DNA of 64,000 bases from an uncultured Methanolobus sp. (GTDB taxonomy: Archaea; Halobacteriota; Methanosarcinia; Methanosarcinales; Methanosarcinaceae), in the NCBI RefSeq assembly GCF_963665675.1, contig NZ_OY762426.1, positions 248,001-312,000 of the forward strand, given 5' to 3'. The position numbers were made by a program, and so were the translations under genes. Positions 63,621 to 64,000 of this stretch are shown piece by piece (position 1 is the first letter of the stretch; the number at the start of each line of letters is the position of its first letter). The notes below the pieces were generated by a model that was given only the letters and a program-made list of their open reading frames with translations, was not told the DNA's origin and made no database searches.

Positions 63621-64000
63621 CAATCCCACCCTCCTGCCTTTGTGTTCCTGAGCAGATACAGGAAAAAGGGAGCTCCAAGAAGAGTGGTAATAATTCCCAC
63701 CGGGACCTCAAATCCAAACGATGCTCTTGCAACGTCATCTACCAGAGCAAGAAAAGCTGCACCAAATGTAATGGAAAGGGGGATTAATTTTCTGTGATCG
63801 GGACCAAATATCATTCTTAATATATGTGGTACAATCAGACCTACAAGTCCAATAATTCCCGCAACTGCCACAGCAGCAGACGCTGCTAATGAGGAAGCTG
63901 TGATAAAAAGTAATTTGTAAGCTTCTATATTCATTCCAACGGATTTAGCTTCTTCTTCACCAAGTGCCAGTACATTAAGTTTCCAGCGAATTAAGAAGAT
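63620..64000 (-). CDS. FecCD/BtuC-type ABC transporter permease (C-terminal part)
   Basis: 127 codons visible; the gene enters from the right edge. LNVLALGEEEAKSVGMNIEAYK and GIIGLVGLIVPHILRMIFGPDHRKLIPLS are the FecCD family hallmarks (G.I.FVGLivPHi.R...G.dhr), as is the ending EVPVGIITTLLGAPFFLYLL. It forms a complex with the ATPase at 62739. Confidence 0.93.
   Translation of the reverse strand: MFLIRWKLNVLALGEEEAKSVGMNIEAYKLLFITASSLAASAAVAVAGIIGLVGLIVPHILRMIFGPDHRKLIPLSITFGAAFLALVDDVARASFGFEVPVGIITTLLGAPFFLYLLRNTKAGGWD

Noticed and set aside
1..64000. CRISPR arrays, rRNA and tRNA genes
   Set aside because: I saw no regularly spaced direct repeats and no convincing tRNA or rRNA segments while reading the intergenic regions; a tRNAscan or CRISPR finder run would be decisive.

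Overview
The window looks like a chromosome segment of a methylotrophic methanogen of the Methanosarcinaceae (Methanolobus/Methanococcoides-like; the genus is an inference). It encodes archaeal ribosomal proteins S6e, S28e, L24e and L7Ae with archaeal IF5B, a bacterial-type gyrase, a complete Mrp antiporter and archaeal-style secreted surface proteins. Strong Shine-Dalgarno sites (GAGG, GGAGG, GGTGA) and archaeal TATA boxes are common. One gene has an in-frame TAG inside a conserved domain, as expected in a lineage that can decode UAG as pyrrolysine.

Layout. 1-4.3 kb: end of gyrB, gyrA, then pdxS and pdxT (PLP synthase). 4.6-9.2 kb: a NEW3-like surface protein with an ABC-2 exporter, and two small membrane proteins, one carrying a winged helix. 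9.3-10.4 kb: decayed material, with a pdxS-pdxT deletion relic and a truncated TIR-like gene. 10.5-14 kb: a PPOX-fold flavoprotein and a tungstate/molybdate ABC transporter with palindromic operators at its promoter. 14.1-17.2 kb: a TAG-containing DUF4367-like lipoprotein, an IS element and a HEPN-like protein.

17.4-25.1 kb is the most unusual block. It holds membrane and zinc-ribbon proteins, an SPFH/zinc-ribbon protein, a ribbon-helix-helix peptide, an ESCRT-III/Snf7-like protein, a MIT-AAA ATPase resembling Vps4/CdvC, and a winged-helix protein. Together they suggest a membrane-remodelling or envelope-stress machine that combines ESCRT-III/Vps4 with partners like those of bacterial PspA (YdjG/YdjI type). 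25.1-28.8 kb: the ribosomal protein, infB and ndk operon. 29-32.4 kb: an exported protein, sufBC and a winged-helix regulator.

32.5-38.5 kb: a surface operon encoding a dockerin protein with two copies of a large domain, a protein with two cohesins, and a membrane-anchored protein. This is a non-cellulosomal cohesin-dockerin pair. 39.2-40.8 kb: a MITE, a small membrane protein and Sua5. 41.3-47.2 kb: mrpABCDEFG, each gene overlapping the next by 4 nt. 47.2-52.5 kb: repeat-rich DNA with two different insertion sequences, each broken by the same 189-bp MITE flanked by 10-bp target duplications.

52.5-64 kb: two small proteins, a nickel/peptide-type ABC transporter operon with an embedded methyltransferase, a surface-anchored protein, a large exported HEAT-repeat protein, and the ATPase and partial permease of a BtuCD/FecCD-type importer that runs off the window.
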